From NCBI GenBank assembly GCA_001998905.1, contig MLAA01000039.1:1-64000 (forward strand): a stretch of 64,000 nt of DNA, in the 5' to 3' direction. The notes under the pieces were generated by a model. The model had not been told where the DNA came from. It saw only the letters and a program-made list of their open reading frames with translations, and did no database searches. Below, one piece after another: positions 41,037 through 51,363 of this stretch (positions are counted from its first letter, which is position 1; every line of letters starts with the position of its first letter). Both the position numbers and the translations under genes were made by a program. The stretch is from Rodentibacter caecimuris. GTDB lineage: Bacteria > Pseudomonadota > Gammaproteobacteria > Enterobacterales > Pasteurellaceae.

Positions 41037-41053
41037 ATTGTCTTATGGAGAAG

Positions 41054-42355
41054 CTACATTGCTGCAATGTATTTCAGCATAAGCCCTGCTGCGATTGCCG
41101 AACCAATAACGCCAGCGACATTTGGTCCCATTGCATGCATGAGTAGAAAGTTTTGATGATCAGATTCTAATCCCACTTTATTGGAGACACGAGCCGCCAT
41201 TGGAACCGCAGAAACCCCAGCGGAACCGATTAGCGGATTGATTTTATTTTTGCTGAATTTATTCATCAATTTTGCCATTAGCACTCCGCTTGCGGTACCA
41301 ATACCAAAAGCGATGACTCCCAGTAGCAGAATACCAAGCGTTTGCGGTTGTAAAAATTTGTCAGCCACTAATTTAGCTCCTACAGATAAGCCTAAGAAAA
41401 TGGTAACAATATTTATCAAGGCATTTTGTGTGGTATCACTTAAGCGTTCGACGACACCGCTGACACGCATTAAATTACCGAAGCAGAACATTCCTAATAG
41501 TGGTGCTGCATCTGGTAATAGTAAGGCAACCAAAAGTAGTAAAAGAATTGGAAATAATATTTTTTCACGATTACTTACTGTACGGAGTTGAACCATTTTG
41601 ATTTTGCGTTCTTGCTCTGTCGTTAATATTTTCATAATCGGTGGTTGGATAAGCGGAACTAATGCCATATAGGAATAGGCCGCCACTGCAATTGCGCCTA
41701 ATAATTCGGGAGCAAGTTTGCTTGCTAAGTAAATGGCTGTTGGACCGTCGGCTCCTCCGATAATACCGATAGCAGCAGCTTGTGGTAGGGTAAAATCAAT
41801 AATACCTAGCCAATTTAGGGTTAATGCGCCAAGTACCGTTGCAAAAATACCGAATTGTGCTGCGGCACCAAGTAATAGCGTTCTCGGGTTAGCTAAAAGC
41901 GGTCCGAAGTCTGTCATTGCACCAACCCCCATGAATATGACTAATGGCGCTACGCCATACCCAATAGCAATTTTATAAAATAGTGCTAACACACCCGTTG
42001 TATAGCCCATATCAGAAGCCATAATTTCCAATTCATTTTGTACAGAAGGAAGGGCGTTATTTAATGCATCTTTGATGGTTGCCAGGTCCGCATTTACGTT
42101 TAATTTAGCAGCGATAATTGATAGCTGCTCTGGGCTGCCGGAATGCAATAGATTATCTAATGCTGTCATCGCCAGTCCTGCTTCCGGAATATTAGAAAGC
42201 AGTCCGCCAAAGCCGATCGGTAATAATAATAGAGGCTCAAATTTACGTGCAATAGCTAACCACAAAAGTAATAAACTGACGAGGATCATGATTGCTTGTC
42301 CCCATTCAAGGTGCATAATGCCGGTGCCTTTAAAAAGAGCAATAATACTTTCCAT
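41054..42355 (-). CDS. oadB: Oxaloacetate decarboxylase beta subunit (Na+ pump)
   Basis: The 433-residue membrane subunit decarboxylates carboxybiotin and drives Na+ out of the cell. Family signatures include [25 protein letters not shown] spread over about 141-166 (with the essential Asp in TDFGP), [13 protein letters not shown] (about 197-209) and the C-terminal [15 protein letters not shown]. It is the last gene of oadGAB, 9 nt after oadA, the standard order. Confidence 0.96.
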   Translation of the reverse strand: MESIIALFKGTGIMHLEWGQAIMILVSLLLLWLAIARKFEPLLLLPIGFGGLLSNIPEAGLAMTALDNLLHSGSPEQLSIIAAKLNVNADLATIKDALNNALPSVQNELEIMASDMGYTTGVLALFYKIAIGYGVAPLVIFMGVGAMTDFGPLLANPRTLLLGAAAQFGIFATVLGALTLNWLGIIDFTLPQAAAIGIIGGADGPTAIYLASKLAPELLGAIAVAAYSYMALVPLIQPPIMKILTTEQERKIKMVQLRTVSNREKILFPILLLLLVALLLPDAAPLLGMFCFGNLMRVSGVVERLSDTTQNALINIVTIFLGLSVGAKLVADKFLQPQTLGILLLGVIAFGIGTASGVLMAKLMNKFSKNKINPLIGSAGVSAVPMAARVSNKVGLESDHQNFLLMHAMGPNVAGVIGSAIAAGLMLKYIAAM

Positions 42356-42364
42356 ATTGCCACC

Positions 42365-44164
42365 TTATACGATAGTCATTAATGTATCGCCCACAGCAAC
42401 GGAATCGCCTGTTTTGACTTGGATATTACGCACTGTACCGGATGTGGAGGCGCGAATTTCTGTTTCCATTTTCATTGCCTCTAAGATAAGCAATACATCG
42501 CCTTCTACGATTTTTTGTCCCTCTACAGCAATAACTTTCCAGATATTACCTGCCATTGGTGCGGTAATCGCTTCTCCGTTTGTTGCTGAATTTGTGGTTG
42601 TTGTCGGCGTTGGTATATTGTTTGATGGTTGAATATGAGTAATATCGCCACCTTCAGTTACTTTGACAACAAAGGCTTTTCCGTCTAGTTCAATCGTATA
42701 GACAGACGGAATCTCTTGAGTCGGTTTTGCCGCTGAAAGTGCGGTCGGTTTTTCGACTGTTTTTTCAATTGTTGGAGCCGGTTCAAACGCATCCGGATTA
42801 CCGCGGTTCTCCAAGAATTTAAGTCCGATTTGAGGGAATAAGGCTACGATTAAAACATCATCAATTTCATTTTCAGCCAGTGCTATTCCTTTTTCTTGTG
42901 CCTGTTGTTTTACATCTGCAATAAGTTTATCCATTTCTGGGGGAAGATGATCTGCTGGTCTATCCGTAATAGGTTTTCCTCCGTCTAATACTTTAGCTTG
43001 TAGTTCCTCATTGACTGGTGCAGGCGTTTTACCGTATTCGCCTTTTAAAATACCAGCGGTTTCTTTCGCGATAGTTTTATAGCGCTCTCCCATCAATACA
43101 TTAATAACGGCTTGTGTTCCAACTATTTGAGAGGTTGGTGTAACCAATGGGATATAGCCAAGATCTTGACGGACACGGGGAATTTCTTGTAATACTAAAT
43201 CTAATTTATCTGAGGCATTTTGCTGTTTGAGTTGGCTTTCTAAGTTCGTTAACATTCCACCTGGAACTTGAGCCACCAAGATTCGACTGTCCGAACCTTT
43301 AAGTTGGCCCTCAAACTTGGTATATTTTCTACGAACCTCTCGGAAATAGGCGGCAATTTTTTCGATTTTTAGAATATCTAAGCCTGTGTCATATTGTGTT
43401 CCTTGTAAGGTTGCAATTAATGCTTCTGTTGCTGGATGACCGTATGTACCGCTCATTGATGAAATAGACGTGTCAATACCATCAGCTCCTGCCTCTACGG
43501 CTTTAAGTAATGCCATTTCAGCCATACCGGTAGTTGCATGGCAGTGTAGGTGAAGTTGTACGTTATAGCATTTTTTTATTTCGCTGACTAATTGGAATGC
43601 TTCCATCGGGTTGAGAATTCCCGACATATCTTTGATAACTAAGGAATCGATACCTATTTCAAGAAGTTGTTCTGTTGTATCCAGCCAAGTTTGCATTGTG
43701 TGCACCGGGCTGGTGGTATAACTTAATGTTCCTTGAGCATGACCACCGTTCTTACGAACCGCTTTTAAGGCTTGTTGCATATTGCGAGGATCATTCATTG
43801 CATCGAATACTCTGAATACGCTCATTCCATTTTTAACTGCACGTTCAACAAAACGATCCACTACATCATCGGCGTAATGACGATAACCCAATAAATTTTG
43901 TCCGCGCAATAACATTTGTAACGGAGTTTTCGGCAACGCTTTTTTTAATTCTCTTAAACGAAACCAAGGGTCTTCACCTAAAAAACGAATGCAGCTATCA
44001 AAAGTAGCTCCCCCCCAAGCTTCTAAAGACCAATAGCCAATGTCATCTAATTGTGAAGCAATAGGTAACATATCTTCAAGACGTAAACGTGTTGCGAAAA
44101 GCGATTGATGAGCATCGCGTAAAACTACATCAGTGATTGCTATTTTTTTAGTTTGTGTTGTCAT
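42365..44164 (-). CDS. oadA: Oxaloacetate decarboxylase alpha subunit (carboxyltransferase and biotin carrier)
   Basis: The 599-residue cytoplasmic subunit has an N-terminal carboxyltransferase TIM barrel ([19 protein letters not shown] at about 9-27; [14 protein letters not shown] with metal ligands at about 204-217). A PYC-OadA conserved region follows. After a Pro/Thr linker ([12 protein letters not shown]) comes a biotinyl domain with EAMKMET, the biotinylated Lys near 565. It transfers CO2 from oxaloacetate to biotin. A long-chain pyruvate carboxylase is excluded by the lack of a biotin carboxylase domain and by oadG and oadB on either side. An uptake core lies at 42737. Confidence 0.96.
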   Translation of the reverse strand: MTTQTKKIAITDVVLRDAHQSLFATRLRLEDMLPIASQLDDIGYWSLEAWGGATFDSCIRFLGEDPWFRLRELKKALPKTPLQMLLRGQNLLGYRHYADDVVDRFVERAVKNGMSVFRVFDAMNDPRNMQQALKAVRKNGGHAQGTLSYTTSPVHTMQTWLDTTEQLLEIGIDSLVIKDMSGILNPMEAFQLVSEIKKCYNVQLHLHCHATTGMAEMALLKAVEAGADGIDTSISSMSGTYGHPATEALIATLQGTQYDTGLDILKIEKIAAYFREVRRKYTKFEGQLKGSDSRILVAQVPGGMLTNLESQLKQQNASDKLDLVLQEIPRVRQDLGYIPLVTPTSQIVGTQAVINVLMGERYKTIAKETAGILKGEYGKTPAPVNEELQAKVLDGGKPITDRPADHLPPEMDKLIADVKQQAQEKGIALAENEIDDVLIVALFPQIGLKFLENRGNPDAFEPAPTIEKTVEKPTALSAAKPTQEIPSVYTIELDGKAFVVKVTEGGDITHIQPSNNIPTPTTTTNSATNGEAITAPMAGNIWKVIAVEGQKIVEGDVLLILEAMKMETEIRASTSGTVRNIQVKTGDSVAVGDTLMTIV

Positions 44165-44182
44165 AATTTCTACCTCTTAGAA

Positions 44183-44437
44183 TTAGTTCAAGCCTCGTTG
44201 ACGGCGATGATGGGCTATTGCCGCTGCAATAATAGGACGTAGATGTTCCGTATCGTTATTAGAATGTGTCGGTATAGGAGGCTTAGATGGTTTTGTTTGT
44301 GGTTCTGGAAAATATTTATTGATAATTATTGATGCCAATCTGATGGCGTAAATCAAAATAAATAAGAAAAACAGGACAAATCCCATTCCCGATAACATTA
44401 AATTTACGCCTTCAAGCATTAATTCGGCACTTGTCAT
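44183..44437 (-). CDS. oadG: Oxaloacetate decarboxylase gamma subunit
   Basis: The 84-residue subunit has one membrane helix (about 15-36) and a soluble Pro-rich tail ending in HH-rich, basic residues, as expected for the zinc-binding gamma chain that holds alpha and beta together. The ATG at 44437 is used because GAGGA precedes it; a TTG two codons upstream is also in frame. It is the first gene of oadGAB, 18 nt before oadA. Confidence 0.9.
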   Translation of the reverse strand: MTSAELMLEGVNLMLSGMGFVLFFLFILIYAIRLASIIINKYFPEPQTKPSKPPIPTHSNNDTEHLRPIIAAAIAHHRRQRGLN

Positions 44438-44524
44438 AAGCAATCCTCTAAAACTGCGTTTACAATAGCTTAATATAGTACGTTTTTTTTTGAAATTAAT
44501 CTTTGAACTAGCTCACAAATATAA

Positions 44525-44555
44525 AAAAGAGTAATGAAAAATCAATTACTCTTTT
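44525..44555 (-). terminator. Terminator after yggT
   Basis: AAAAGAGTAAT (44525-44535) and ATTACTCTTTT (44545-44555) form an 11-bp stem with a 9-nt loop. On the minus strand it ends in a T-run, ahead of the oadG promoter region. Confidence 0.8.
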
Positions 44556-44606
44556 ATTTAGATCATTTGCAATACTTTATAAGTAACTATATTTTTGACC
44601 GCACTT

Positions 44607-45167
44607 TTAGGCTAATACCCATAAGTTGCCAAAAATATCAAATAAAACTCGATTGATGAAAAACATAACAAACAGAACAAGCATCGGTGAGAAATCGATC
44701 ATACCGGTATTTGGTAGGAAACGACGGACTGGGTTAAGAATGGGTTCGCCCAGTTGATATAACACATATTGTATAGGATTGGTATTGCCTCTATTGAACC
44801 AACTAGCAATCGCACCGATAAGTAAAATATACATAATACCTTTTCCAATGATATTAACGGTACTTAATATTCCTAGTAATAGATAACCTAAGGGACCACC
44901 TGATAAAATAGAGCTACCAAATAGATTAATCAGAGGATATTTGATTACCATTAGAACCAAAATTGCGATAAAAACCGCCGAATCCAATTTTTTTATCGTT
45001 GGAAAAACCTTGCGTAGCGGTGTTAGTATTGGCTGTGTAGCTTTAACCAGAAATTGAGATGAGGAATGATAAAAATCCACACCGCTAAATTGGAACCAGG
45101 CTCGGAAGAACAGAATAAATCCGTAAACGCTGATTAACGTATCGAGTAAATATTGAATTGAATTCAT
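44607..45167 (-). CDS. yggT: YggT family integral membrane protein
   Basis: The 186-residue protein has two YGGT repeats, each a helix pair: ISVYGFILFFRAWFQF with VFPTIKKLDSAVFIAILVL, and IMYILLIGAIASWF with the motif LGEPILNPVRRFLPNTGMIDFSPM (split over about 135-158). Function is not established; E. coli yggT is linked to cation/osmotic tolerance by weak data only. The ATG at 45167 shares its A with the corA stop codon (TAATG), and AAGGATGG serves as its ribosome site, so an upstream ATG three codons earlier is less likely. Confidence 0.9.
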   Translation of the reverse strand: MNSIQYLLDTLISVYGFILFFRAWFQFSGVDFYHSSSQFLVKATQPILTPLRKVFPTIKKLDSAVFIAILVLMVIKYPLINLFGSSILSGGPLGYLLLGILSTVNIIGKGIMYILLIGAIASWFNRGNTNPIQYVLYQLGEPILNPVRRFLPNTGMIDFSPMLVLFVMFFINRVLFDIFGNLWVLA

Positions 45168-46114
45168 TACAACCATCCTTTTCGTTTAAAGTAAATATAA
45201 GGCGTTAATGCCGCGCCAATCATTAATGCAATAGCCATTGGGTAGCCGTATTTAAAATGTAGTTCGGGCATAAATTCAAAGTTCATACCGTATGTAGAAG
45301 CAACGAGCGTGGCTGGTAAGAACATGACGGAAACTACGGAGAAAAATTTCATAATTCTATTTTGCTCAATATTAATATAACCCATTGCTGCTTGCATCAA
45401 GAAATTTACTTTTTGGAATAAGGATTCATTATGTGGTTGTAAAGATTCAATATCCCGTAAAATTTCTCTAGCTTGCTCTAACTGATTTGTCGGTAAACGG
45501 GTTTTGCGTACTAAAAAGCTTAATGCGCGTTGAGTATCCATTAGACACAAACGAACTTTTGAACTAGTATCTTCTTGTTCTGTTAGGGTATTTAAAGCTT
45601 CATCGAAATCTTCGCCTTGTGTGCCGTTAAGGATAACTCGGCTTAGTTTTTCTAAATCAGCATAGATATTTTCGATAACATCGGCTAATTGTTCAATTTT
45701 TGTCTCGAACAAATCCAATAGCACTTCATAAGCATTAGATTCAAGTAAACGCTGGTTGCGAGCGCGCATTCTGTATAGGCGGAAGGCGGGTAGCTCTCGA
45801 TCTCGTAAAGTAAATAAACGTCCGTCTCGAATAGTAAATGCTACACTGGCTAGGTCTGCGTAGTCGTCTTCGTCTTCACAATAAAAGAAGGAGTGAAGAT
45901 GTAAACCGTCTTCGTCTTCAAAGAAACGTGCTGAAGCTTCAATGTCTTCCAATTCGAGAAAGGAGGCTAAGCTCTGTCCCAGCCCATCTTGTAACATATT
46001 TCGTTCTTCAGTGGTTGGTTCAAGCAAATCAAGCCATATTGCATTAGTCAATTCGACGTTTTCTTCATCAATACGAGTTAAACGCGAATTATGGATTGAA
46101 AAAGCATTAATCAT
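45167..46114 (-). CDS. corA: Magnesium transporter CorA
   Basis: The 315-residue pentameric Mg2+ channel has a large cytoplasmic N-terminal funnel (1-250) with long helices, two C-terminal membrane helices, and the selectivity motif [11 protein letters not shown] (about 278-288) between them. The C-terminal KRKGW follows. A TAGGAG ribosome site precedes the ATG. Transcription is predicted to begin about 240 nt upstream at a strong promoter, leaving a long structured leader. Downstream yggT overlaps by one base. Confidence 0.96.
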   Translation of the reverse strand: MINAFSIHNSRLTRIDEENVELTNAIWLDLLEPTTEERNMLQDGLGQSLASFLELEDIEASARFFEDEDGLHLHSFFYCEDEDDYADLASVAFTIRDGRLFTLRDRELPAFRLYRMRARNQRLLESNAYEVLLDLFETKIEQLADVIENIYADLEKLSRVILNGTQGEDFDEALNTLTEQEDTSSKVRLCLMDTQRALSFLVRKTRLPTNQLEQAREILRDIESLQPHNESLFQKVNFLMQAAMGYINIEQNRIMKFFSVVSVMFLPATLVASTYGMNFEFMPELHFKYGYPMAIALMIGAALTPYIYFKRKGWL

Positions 46115-46353
46115 TTCATACTCCTATTAGGATTATGAACAGCTTACAGTGAACATAAAGAGAGTCAAATAAAATTTGGTAGATAAAAAGCGCTATTAAA
46201 AACGACGTTTTCAAATCTTATTTGAGAAAAAGATACCTGAAAACGGTAACAATATTACCGGCGAACGTTCGCCGATAGTTTTGGCGAGCGTTATAGTGAT
46301 ATTCGGTATCGACTATGACTGTCCAAAGCTTGTGTCCTTCTGGTTAAAAAATC
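46115..46353 (-). ncRNA. Structured 5' leader of corA (candidate attenuator)
   Basis: From the predicted start near 46353 the leader holds, in order: a possible leader peptide (46291-46326); CGCTCGCC (46290-46283), which can pair with GGCGAACG (46273-46266) through 8 bp with one wobble; a 16-bp palindrome CGGCGAACGTTCGCCG (46259-46274) that competes for the same bases; and the hairpin CGGTAA/TTACCG (46260-46255 and 46249-46244) followed on the minus strand by TTTT. The palindrome and the last hairpin share two bases. No known riboswitch class was recognised. Confidence 0.45.
46291..46326 (-). CDS. Possible 11-residue leader peptide upstream of corA
   Basis: TTG start preceded by AGAAGGA (46335-46341) with 8-nt spacing, encoding MDSHSRYRISL and ending immediately before the first arm of the alternative hairpins. 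Two CGA, one ATA and one CTA codon occur in 11. Salmonella corA also has a regulatory leader with a short open frame (corL), but no sequence similarity is claimed. The start codon is unproven. Confidence 0.35.
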   Translation of the reverse strand: MDSHSRYRISL

Positions 46354-46359
46354 GGGCGA

Positions 46360-46388
46360 ATATTACGCCTAAGTGAGGTAATCGTCAA
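46360..46388 (-). promoter_or_regulatory. Strong sigma-70 promoter of corA
   Basis: TTGACG (46383-46388), exactly 17 bp, then TAATAT (46360-46365). The -10 sits inside an imperfect palindrome GGCG...CGCC (about 46354-46368). The discriminator CGCCCG is GC-rich. Confidence 0.75.
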
Positions 46389-46395
46389 GTTTTAA

Positions 46396-46423
46396 TTGCA
46401 TTTTTATCTGAAGTGTGTAAAAT
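46396..46423 (+). promoter_or_regulatory. Probable promoter of rpsP-rimM-trmD-rplS
   Basis: TTGCAT (46396-46401) and TAAAAT (46418-46423) with 16 bp between, about 100 nt upstream of rpsP. It stands back-to-back with the corA promoter. The stretch to 46530 is A/T-rich leader without further recognisable sites. Confidence 0.5.
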
Positions 46424-46530
46424 CTTCGAGCTTTTTGTCTATATATACAGAGAAAAAAGTAAGTTTTATTTTAGTATCGATTTTAAATATTAAAATATTC
46501 TTTTAGTAATCAAATAGTTAGAGGAAGGTT

Positions 46531-46779
46531 ATGGTAACCATTCGTTTATCTCGTGGCGGAGCTAAAAAACGCCCATTCTATCAAATTGTTGTTGCTGACA
46601 GTCGTTGTCCACGTGATGGACGTTTCATTGAACGTGTAGGTTTTTTTAATCCTATCGCTCAAGGACAAGCAGAGCGTGTACGAATCAACTTAGAGCGAGT
46701 CAATCACTGGATTAGTAAAGGTGCTTCCCTTTCTGATCGTGTTGCTAGCCTAGTTAAAGAAGTGCAAAAAGCAGCATAA
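46531..46779 (+). CDS. rpsP: 30S ribosomal protein S16
   Basis: The 82-residue ribosomal protein opens [25 protein letters not shown], the universal S16 start. The length is that of the E. coli protein. GAGGAAGG forms a strong ribosome site. It heads the conserved operon rpsP-rimM-trmD-rplS. Confidence 0.98.
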   Translation: MVTIRLSRGGAKKRPFYQIVVADSRCPRDGRFIERVGFFNPIAQGQAERVRINLERVNHWISKGASLSDRVASLVKEVQKAA

Positions 46780-46805
46780 TTTGTTATTTAGGTCAGGTGG
46801 ATAAT

Positions 46806-47333
46806 ATGGAACAACAACGTATTGAAGTCGTTGGTAAGCTAGGCTCAACTTACGGTATTCGAGGTTGGTTGCGTATTTATTCATCAACAGAATATGCAGA
46901 AAGTATTTTTGACTATCAACCTTGGTTTTTAAAAATCAAAGGTAAGTGGCAGCAGACTGAACTTGAGAACTGGCGCCATCATAATCATGAAATGATTGTT
47001 AAACTAAAAGGTATAGATGATCGTGAAAGTGCACAGATACTGGCGAATGTTGAAATCGGCGTAGATTTATCTGTGTTCCCTAAGTTAGATGAAGGTGATT
47101 ATTATTGGCATGACTTAATTGGTTGTGCAGTAGTGAATCTTAGCGGTTATCAAATGGGCGTCGTTAGTGAAATGATGGAAACCGGTTCAAATGATGTTTT
47201 GGTTGTTAAAGCTACAAACAAAGATGCTTTCGGAAAGCAAGAACGGTTAATTCCGTTTTTGTATGAACAAGTAGTTAAAAGAGTGGATCTCGCCACAAAA
47301 GTTATCGAAGTGGATTGGGATGCCGGTTTCTAA
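46806..47333 (+). CDS. rimM: 16S rRNA processing/30S maturation factor RimM
   Basis: The 175-residue factor binds S19 in the 30S head during assembly. The N-terminal RimM domain has [19 protein letters not shown], and the PRC-barrel half has [15 protein letters not shown] and [10 protein letters not shown]. The ATG at 46806 is preferred to a GTG three codons upstream because AGGTGG (46795-46800) lies at proper spacing and the resulting [11 protein letters not shown] matches Haemophilus RimM. Confidence 0.95.
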   Translation: MEQQRIEVVGKLGSTYGIRGWLRIYSSTEYAESIFDYQPWFLKIKGKWQQTELENWRHHNHEMIVKLKGIDDRESAQILANVEIGVDLSVFPKLDEGDYYWHDLIGCAVVNLSGYQMGVVSEMMETGSNDVLVVKATNKDAFGKQERLIPFLYEQVVKRVDLATKVIEVDWDAGF

Positions 47334-47366
47334 TCTCAAGTATACACGAATAAAGTAATGGTTTTT

Positions 47367-48495
<1,129 letters not shown>

Positions 48496-48515
48496 TTTTT
48501 ATCGTTACAAAGAAG

Positions 48516-48543
48516 AAGGCTTGGAATCTACCAAGCCTTTTTA
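48516..48543 (+). terminator. Terminator of the rpsP operon
   Basis: AAGGCTTGG (48516-48524) and CCAAGCCTT (48531-48539) form a 9-bp stem with a 6-nt loop and run into TTTTT. Confidence 0.9.
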
Positions 48544-48616
48544 ATTACATATATTTAATATATGCCATGGCAATTGAAAAAACTGAAGTGTTACTCAGTT
48601 TTTTCATTGATTTAGC

Positions 48617-48970
48617 TTAGCTTTTATGATTTGCTCTTGTCCTTTTGGCTTTTTTGATGCGCTTTGCCGTTTTGCTTAAATTTTTAGTTCCCTGATTAAA
48701 CCCGTCTTCCCAAGCCATAACAAAATTTTTACTAACGTCTCCACAATAAGTTATTCTCTGTTCCAAGATTTTTTGTTTATACGCAGCGTACTTGTGCCCG
48801 ACCCCGAAACCATCTAGATACCAATCATCCATATCGTTGCAGGTTGCGATATTTAATCGCTTTTCATATCCATTAATATTAAAAGGCTTCCGAGATTTTA
48901 AGTTTGTACCGTCTGATGCTGCACAACTAGTGAGCAAAAGTGTGGTCAAAAAAAGAGTTGTTTTCTTCAT
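48617..48970 (-). CDS. Small lipoprotein, DUF2799-like
   Basis: The 117-residue precursor has signal peptide MKKTTLFLTTLLLTSC with lipobox LLTSC, so Cys16 would be lipidated; the residue after it is Ala, favouring outer-membrane sorting. The mature part has DDWYLDGFGVGHK (about 47-59), AWEDGFNQGTKN (about 85-96) and two further cysteines, a repeated W-x-x-G-x-x-x-G pattern that resembles DUF2799 lipoproteins by eye. The tail is strongly basic. Function unknown. It is 13 nt downstream of proB on the same strand. A near-match uptake site (one mismatch) is at about 48938. Confidence 0.65.
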   Translation of the reverse strand: MKKTTLFLTTLLLTSCAASDGTNLKSRKPFNINGYEKRLNIATCNDMDDWYLDGFGVGHKYAAYKQKILEQRITYCGDVSKNFVMAWEDGFNQGTKNLSKTAKRIKKAKRTRANHKS

Positions 48971-48983
48971 TTTTTACCTATGT

Positions 48984-50090
48984 TTATTTGATAATCATAT
49001 CATCACGATGTAGCACAACTGTACCATATTCATAGCCTAAGATATTTTCAATATCTTGTGATTGTTTTCCTTTAATCAGTTGTAAAGCATCACTGTTATA
49101 ACGAGGGATACCGAGAGCGATTTCTTTGCCGATTAAATTTTTAATTTTCACGGCTTCACCACGAGAAAAACGCCCTTCTACCTTGACAATACCTGCCGGT
49201 AGTAAGGATTTATGCTGTATTAGTAATGCATTTTCAGCGCCTTCATCAACTGTAATTATACCGGTGGAAGGGGCGGCAAATAACCATTGTTTGCGACTTT
49301 CCAAGGGATCTTGTTGGGCCTTAAATTTTGTGCCGACTTTTTGACCATAGGCTAAGTTTATAATGACATTTTCTTGGTTGCCTGGAGCAATGATAGTTTC
49401 GATACCAGAGCGAGTTGCCACATCGGCTGCTATAATTTTTGTAGACATACCACCAGTACCTAGATTTGTTCCACTTCCTCCTGCAATTGAACGGATTTGA
49501 TCTGTTATTTTTTCTACGATAGGAATAAGTTTCGCTTCTGGATTGCTGCGAGGATCACTATCAAATAAGCCTTGCTGATCCGTTAATAGATATAGTTGTT
49601 CTGCTTGTACTAAAATAGCAACTAAGGCGGATAAATTGTCATTATCGCCAACTTTTATCTCTGCGGTTGCAACCGCATCATTTTCATTAATGATTGGAAT
49701 AATTTTATTATTTAATAAGGCTTGCAAAGTATCACGTGCATTTAAAAAACGCTCACGATCCTCAATATCGGCACGGGTTAATAAGATTTGGCCAATATGA
49801 ATGTCATAAATTGCAAATAATTTTTCCCAGGTTTGGATTAATTGACTTTGTCCTACTGAGGCTAATAGTTGCTTAGAGGCAATTGTCGGCGGTAGTTGCG
49901 GATTGCTTAAATAATGCCGTCCTGCGGCAATGGCGCCGGAAGTTACAATAACGATACGGAATCCAGTTTGGTGCAACTGTGAAATTTGTTGCACGATATT
50001 CATCATTATTGGTAAATTAAGTTTTGGAGAGCCTTGAGTTAGGGTGCTTGTACCGAATTTTACGACGAGTGTTTTTTCTGTTTTGGGCAT
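48984..50090 (-). CDS. proB: Glutamate 5-kinase
   Basis: The 368-residue enzyme phosphorylates glutamate in the first step of proline synthesis. The amino-acid kinase domain starts [12 protein letters not shown] and includes [13 protein letters not shown] (about 50-62), [22 protein letters not shown] spread over about 136-158, and GTGGMSTKI (about 210-218). A C-terminal PUA domain (about 277-355) is present, as in E. coli ProB. The start at 50090 ([13 protein letters not shown]) is preferred to one 23 codons upstream; its ribosome site is weak. proA is not adjacent. Confidence 0.95.
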   Translation of the reverse strand: MPKTEKTLVVKFGTSTLTQGSPKLNLPIMMNIVQQISQLHQTGFRIVIVTSGAIAAGRHYLSNPQLPPTIASKQLLASVGQSQLIQTWEKLFAIYDIHIGQILLTRADIEDRERFLNARDTLQALLNNKIIPIINENDAVATAEIKVGDNDNLSALVAILVQAEQLYLLTDQQGLFDSDPRSNPEAKLIPIVEKITDQIRSIAGGSGTNLGTGGMSTKIIAADVATRSGIETIIAPGNQENVIINLAYGQKVGTKFKAQQDPLESRKQWLFAAPSTGIITVDEGAENALLIQHKSLLPAGIVKVEGRFSRGEAVKIKNLIGKEIALGIPRYNSDALQLIKGKQSQDIENILGYEYGTVVLHRDDMIIK

Positions 50091-50259
50091 ATTATAGATT
50101 TTATAAGAGCGAAAAAAATTGTAGCATAAGTTATCATTAAACCTTATAAAAATCATCAAAATTTCAATAATTTATTGATGATTATCAATGGTGATATTGT
50201 CAATTTTGTAGAGCGGTTAGGCTATGTTATAGTAGTTTAAATTTTTATTTAGTGGTGAA

Positions 50260-50745
50260 ATGATGAGACTTAGTATAATTGTTGCGATGACCTTAAATGG
50301 CGTTATTGGTAAAGATAATCAAATGCCATGGCATCTTCCAGCGGACTTAGCTTGGTTTAGGCAAAATACAACAGGTAAGCCGGTGATTATGGGGCGAAAA
50401 ACGTTTGAAAGTATTGGGAGAGCGCTTCCAAAACGAATCAATATTGTTCTTTCTCGACAAACTTACCCAAATAAGGAAGTGATTCACAGATCTAGTTTTG
50501 AAAGTGCGGTCGATTTTGTTAAAGATTCAGAAGAGGTTATGTTGATTGGTGGTGGAGAGTTATTTAAGCAATATTTACCACAAGTAAACAAATTATATTT
50601 AACTTTGATCCAGACAGAGTTGGATGGCGATACCTTCTTTCCAGAAATTGATTGGAGTGAATGGAATATTGAATTTGATGAATATCGTCAAGCAGATGAG
50701 AATAACCGCTACGATTGCCGATTCTTGATTTTAAGTCGCAAATGA
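50260..50745 (+). CDS. folA: Dihydrofolate reductase
   Basis: The 161-residue enzyme reduces dihydrofolate with NADPH and is the trimethoprim target. MSLIVA-type start (MRLSIIVAMTLNGVIG), MPWHLPADLAWFRQNT with the catalytic acid in PADL (about 28), VIMGRKTFESIG (about 43-54) and GGGELFKQYL (about 95-104) are all intact. Two consecutive ATG codons (50260 and 50263) could serve as start. An uptake core lies inside the gene at 50502. It diverges from proB. Confidence 0.96.
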   Translation: MMRLSIIVAMTLNGVIGKDNQMPWHLPADLAWFRQNTTGKPVIMGRKTFESIGRALPKRINIVLSRQTYPNKEVIHRSSFESAVDFVKDSEEVMLIGGGELFKQYLPQVNKLYLTLIQTELDGDTFFPEIDWSEWNIEFDEYRQADENNRYDCRFLILSRK

Positions 50746-50758
50746 GTACGTCAAATAT

Positions 50759-50783
50759 AAACCCTGCATTTAATGTAGGGTTT
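50759..50783. terminator. Bidirectional terminator between folA and dsbB
   Basis: AAACCCTGCAT (50759-50769) and ATGTAGGGTTT (50773-50783) form an 11-bp stem with one wobble pair and a 3-nt loop. Confidence 0.75.
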
Positions 50784-50820
50784 ATATTTAAATACGATAA
50801 GAAAATAACGGTACTTTATT

Positions 50821-51354
50821 TTACTTAAACAATCTTCTTGGTGTTTGATAACGGATAAATTGACTAAAAAAGAAAGCAAGCAATGCTAATGTATAAATAC
50901 TGAAAATAACAACAAGCCATTGCACCATTGTTAACCCTAAAAAGTCCCATTGACTTTCATTACAGCTTCCCGTGGGGCTAAATAAAAATGGGAACCATTG
51001 GTGGAATGGAAGAGTCTCCGGAAAATTTGGTAAAAACTCACATTGTTTCCAAGGCACAGGATTCATTTGTAAATCTAAGTGGCGTAAGCTAATAATCCCC
51101 CCCCAAAGAGCACTGATTAATCCGACTATCAGTGCTGTTAGTCGAAGAATGAGCCCTTTAGGATAAATACACCCGATAATTCCCGCACAGATTAGTCCGC
51201 ATATAGCTAAACGTTCATAAACACAAAGTACGCAGGGTTTTAAATTTAACCCATATTGGAAGTAAAGGGCGATTAATTCTAAGGCTAATGCCGAAACTGC
51301 TAATAGCCCCCAACTGAACCGACTAAAAGAAAATTGTTTAAGAAATCGTAGCAT
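50821..51354 (-). CDS. dsbB: Disulfide bond formation protein DsbB
   Basis: The 177-residue four-helix inner-membrane protein re-oxidises DsbA and passes electrons to quinone. The first periplasmic pair Cys41-Cys44 is in KPCVLC, and the second pair lies in WKQCEFLP and SPTGSCNESQW (about 104 and 130). It begins 9 nt after the nhaB stop, so nhaB-dsbB form an operon, a known gamma-proteobacterial arrangement. Confidence 0.95.
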   Translation of the reverse strand: MLRFLKQFSFSRFSWGLLAVSALALELIALYFQYGLNLKPCVLCVYERLAICGLICAGIIGCIYPKGLILRLTALIVGLISALWGGIISLRHLDLQMNPVPWKQCEFLPNFPETLPFHQWFPFLFSPTGSCNESQWDFLGLTMVQWLVVIFSIYTLALLAFFFSQFIRYQTPRRLFK

Positions 51355-51363
51355 TTCATATCC

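Noticed and set aside
42072..42632. 186-codon plus-strand frame across the oadA/oadB junction
   Set aside because: Antisense to two strongly supported genes; composition is typical of a shadow frame.
41054..44437. Possibility that the biotin enzyme is pyruvate carboxylase or methylmalonyl-CoA decarboxylase
   Set aside because: The alpha chain lacks a biotin carboxylase domain, its barrel is of the oxaloacetate/pyruvate carboxyltransferase type, and gamma and beta subunits flank it in the standard oadGAB order.
46259..46274. Palindrome CGGCGAACGTTCGCCG considered as a transcription factor operator
   Set aside because: Not matched to any operator known to me; its competing pairing partner at 46283-46290 makes an RNA role in the corA leader more economical. 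An operator role is not excluded.
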